DNA of 33,222 nt from Circinella minor. Taxonomy: Eukaryota > Mucoromycota > Mucoromycetes > Mucorales > Lichtheimiaceae. Position 1 is the stretch's first letter, and each line of letters starts with the position of its first letter. Where the stretch lies: NCBI GenBank assembly GCA_016758965.1, contig JAEPRB010000347.1, positions 1 to 33,222 on the forward strand, in the 5' to 3' direction. A program made the translations under genes and the position numbers. Below, piece by piece: positions 33,116 through 33,222 of this stretch. A model generated the notes under the pieces. The model had not been told where the DNA came from and did no database searches. It saw nothing but the letters and a program-made list of their open reading frames with translations.

Positions 33116-33222
33116 TAGTACTATTTTTTTTTTTTTTTTGACTTTGGATTTGAATATTAAGAAAGGAAATGAAATCTGTTTATATAATGCTTGAAGTTTT
33201 TTTTTTTTTCCCCGAAAAGTTT
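32504..33222. other. 3' flank of CSN5 and long poly-A block
   Basis: Simple-sequence DNA without a gene: CT and AAT arrays near 32516-32565, AAT repeats near 32730-32750, poly-T runs, and a nearly pure adenine block at 32930-33111 broken by a few G and T bases. The first part should include the CSN5 3' untranslated region. Long lysine-only frames here are translations of poly-A. Confidence 0.7.
32930..33111. repeat. Poly-A block of about 180 bases
   Basis: Nearly uninterrupted A with isolated G/T interruptions (for example near 32953, 32959 and 33043-33072). It could be a slipped homopolymer or collapsed low-complexity sequence; its exact length in an assembly is unreliable. Confidence 0.85.

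Noticed and set aside
32904..33194. A 96-codon lysine-rich open frame
   Set aside because: It is a translation of the poly-A block and has no other coding features.

Overview
The window looks like nuclear DNA of a fungus, most likely an early-diverging one (Mucoromycota, Mucorales-like). It is very AT-rich, full of homopolymer runs and simple repeats. Its genes have short introns (71-153 nt) with GTA-type donors and TAG/CAG acceptors, and the proteins are typical fungal housekeeping families. I could run no searches, so species and family calls rest on reading translations by eye.

Layout. 1-3.7 kb: no gene that can be supported. 3.75-7.7 kb (minus): a decayed DNA-transposon transposase gene, interrupted at a TA by a 784-bp inverted-repeat element (4170-4953). 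Removing the element and one TA rejoins the host frame. 7.7-9.8 kb (plus): a frameshifted Ty3/Gypsy-type pol fragment (reverse transcriptase and RNase H). 11.2-12.3 kb (minus): an unrecognised broken gene. 12.3-19.4 kb: mostly non-coding, with a 21-bp minisatellite, a possible 40-codon gene behind a TATA box, and eroded exon-like islands. 19.4-23.7 kb (plus): three intact genes, namely a GRIP-domain golgin, a small CsbD-like stress protein, and an Rtr1/RPAP2-type RNA polymerase II CTD phosphatase. 23.9-25.65 kb (minus): a broken membrane-RING ubiquitin ligase gene. 26.4-28.6 kb: fragments, including one two-exon ORF. 30.0-32.5 kb: a divergent pair, a Cdc4-type myosin light chain (minus) and CSN5, the COP9 signalosome deneddylase (plus, 8 exons, 334 aa).

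Main observation. The hexamer TACGTA is strikingly common (about 40 by eye), and 12 copies lie in about 1.4 kb of the broken RING gene. In several places deleting exactly CGTA, so that TACGTA becomes TA, restores a reading frame. Four deletions plus one normal intron give an uninterrupted RING finger with textbook CVDPW and CPLC motifs. Another restores the frame of the transposase relic a few dozen bases from the TA-flanked element. That element begins with C, ends with G and sits between TA duplicates, so one left-over nucleotide per end after excision would give TA-C-G-TA. The simplest reading is a dense field of excision footprints of TA-targeting transposons. Assembly artefact, or sequences tolerated or removed at the DNA or RNA level, remain to be excluded.

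The intact genes serve separate housekeeping functions (Golgi tethering, stress, transcription, cytokinesis, cullin deneddylation). The only apparent regulatory link is the shared 268-bp promoter between the light chain and CSN5.
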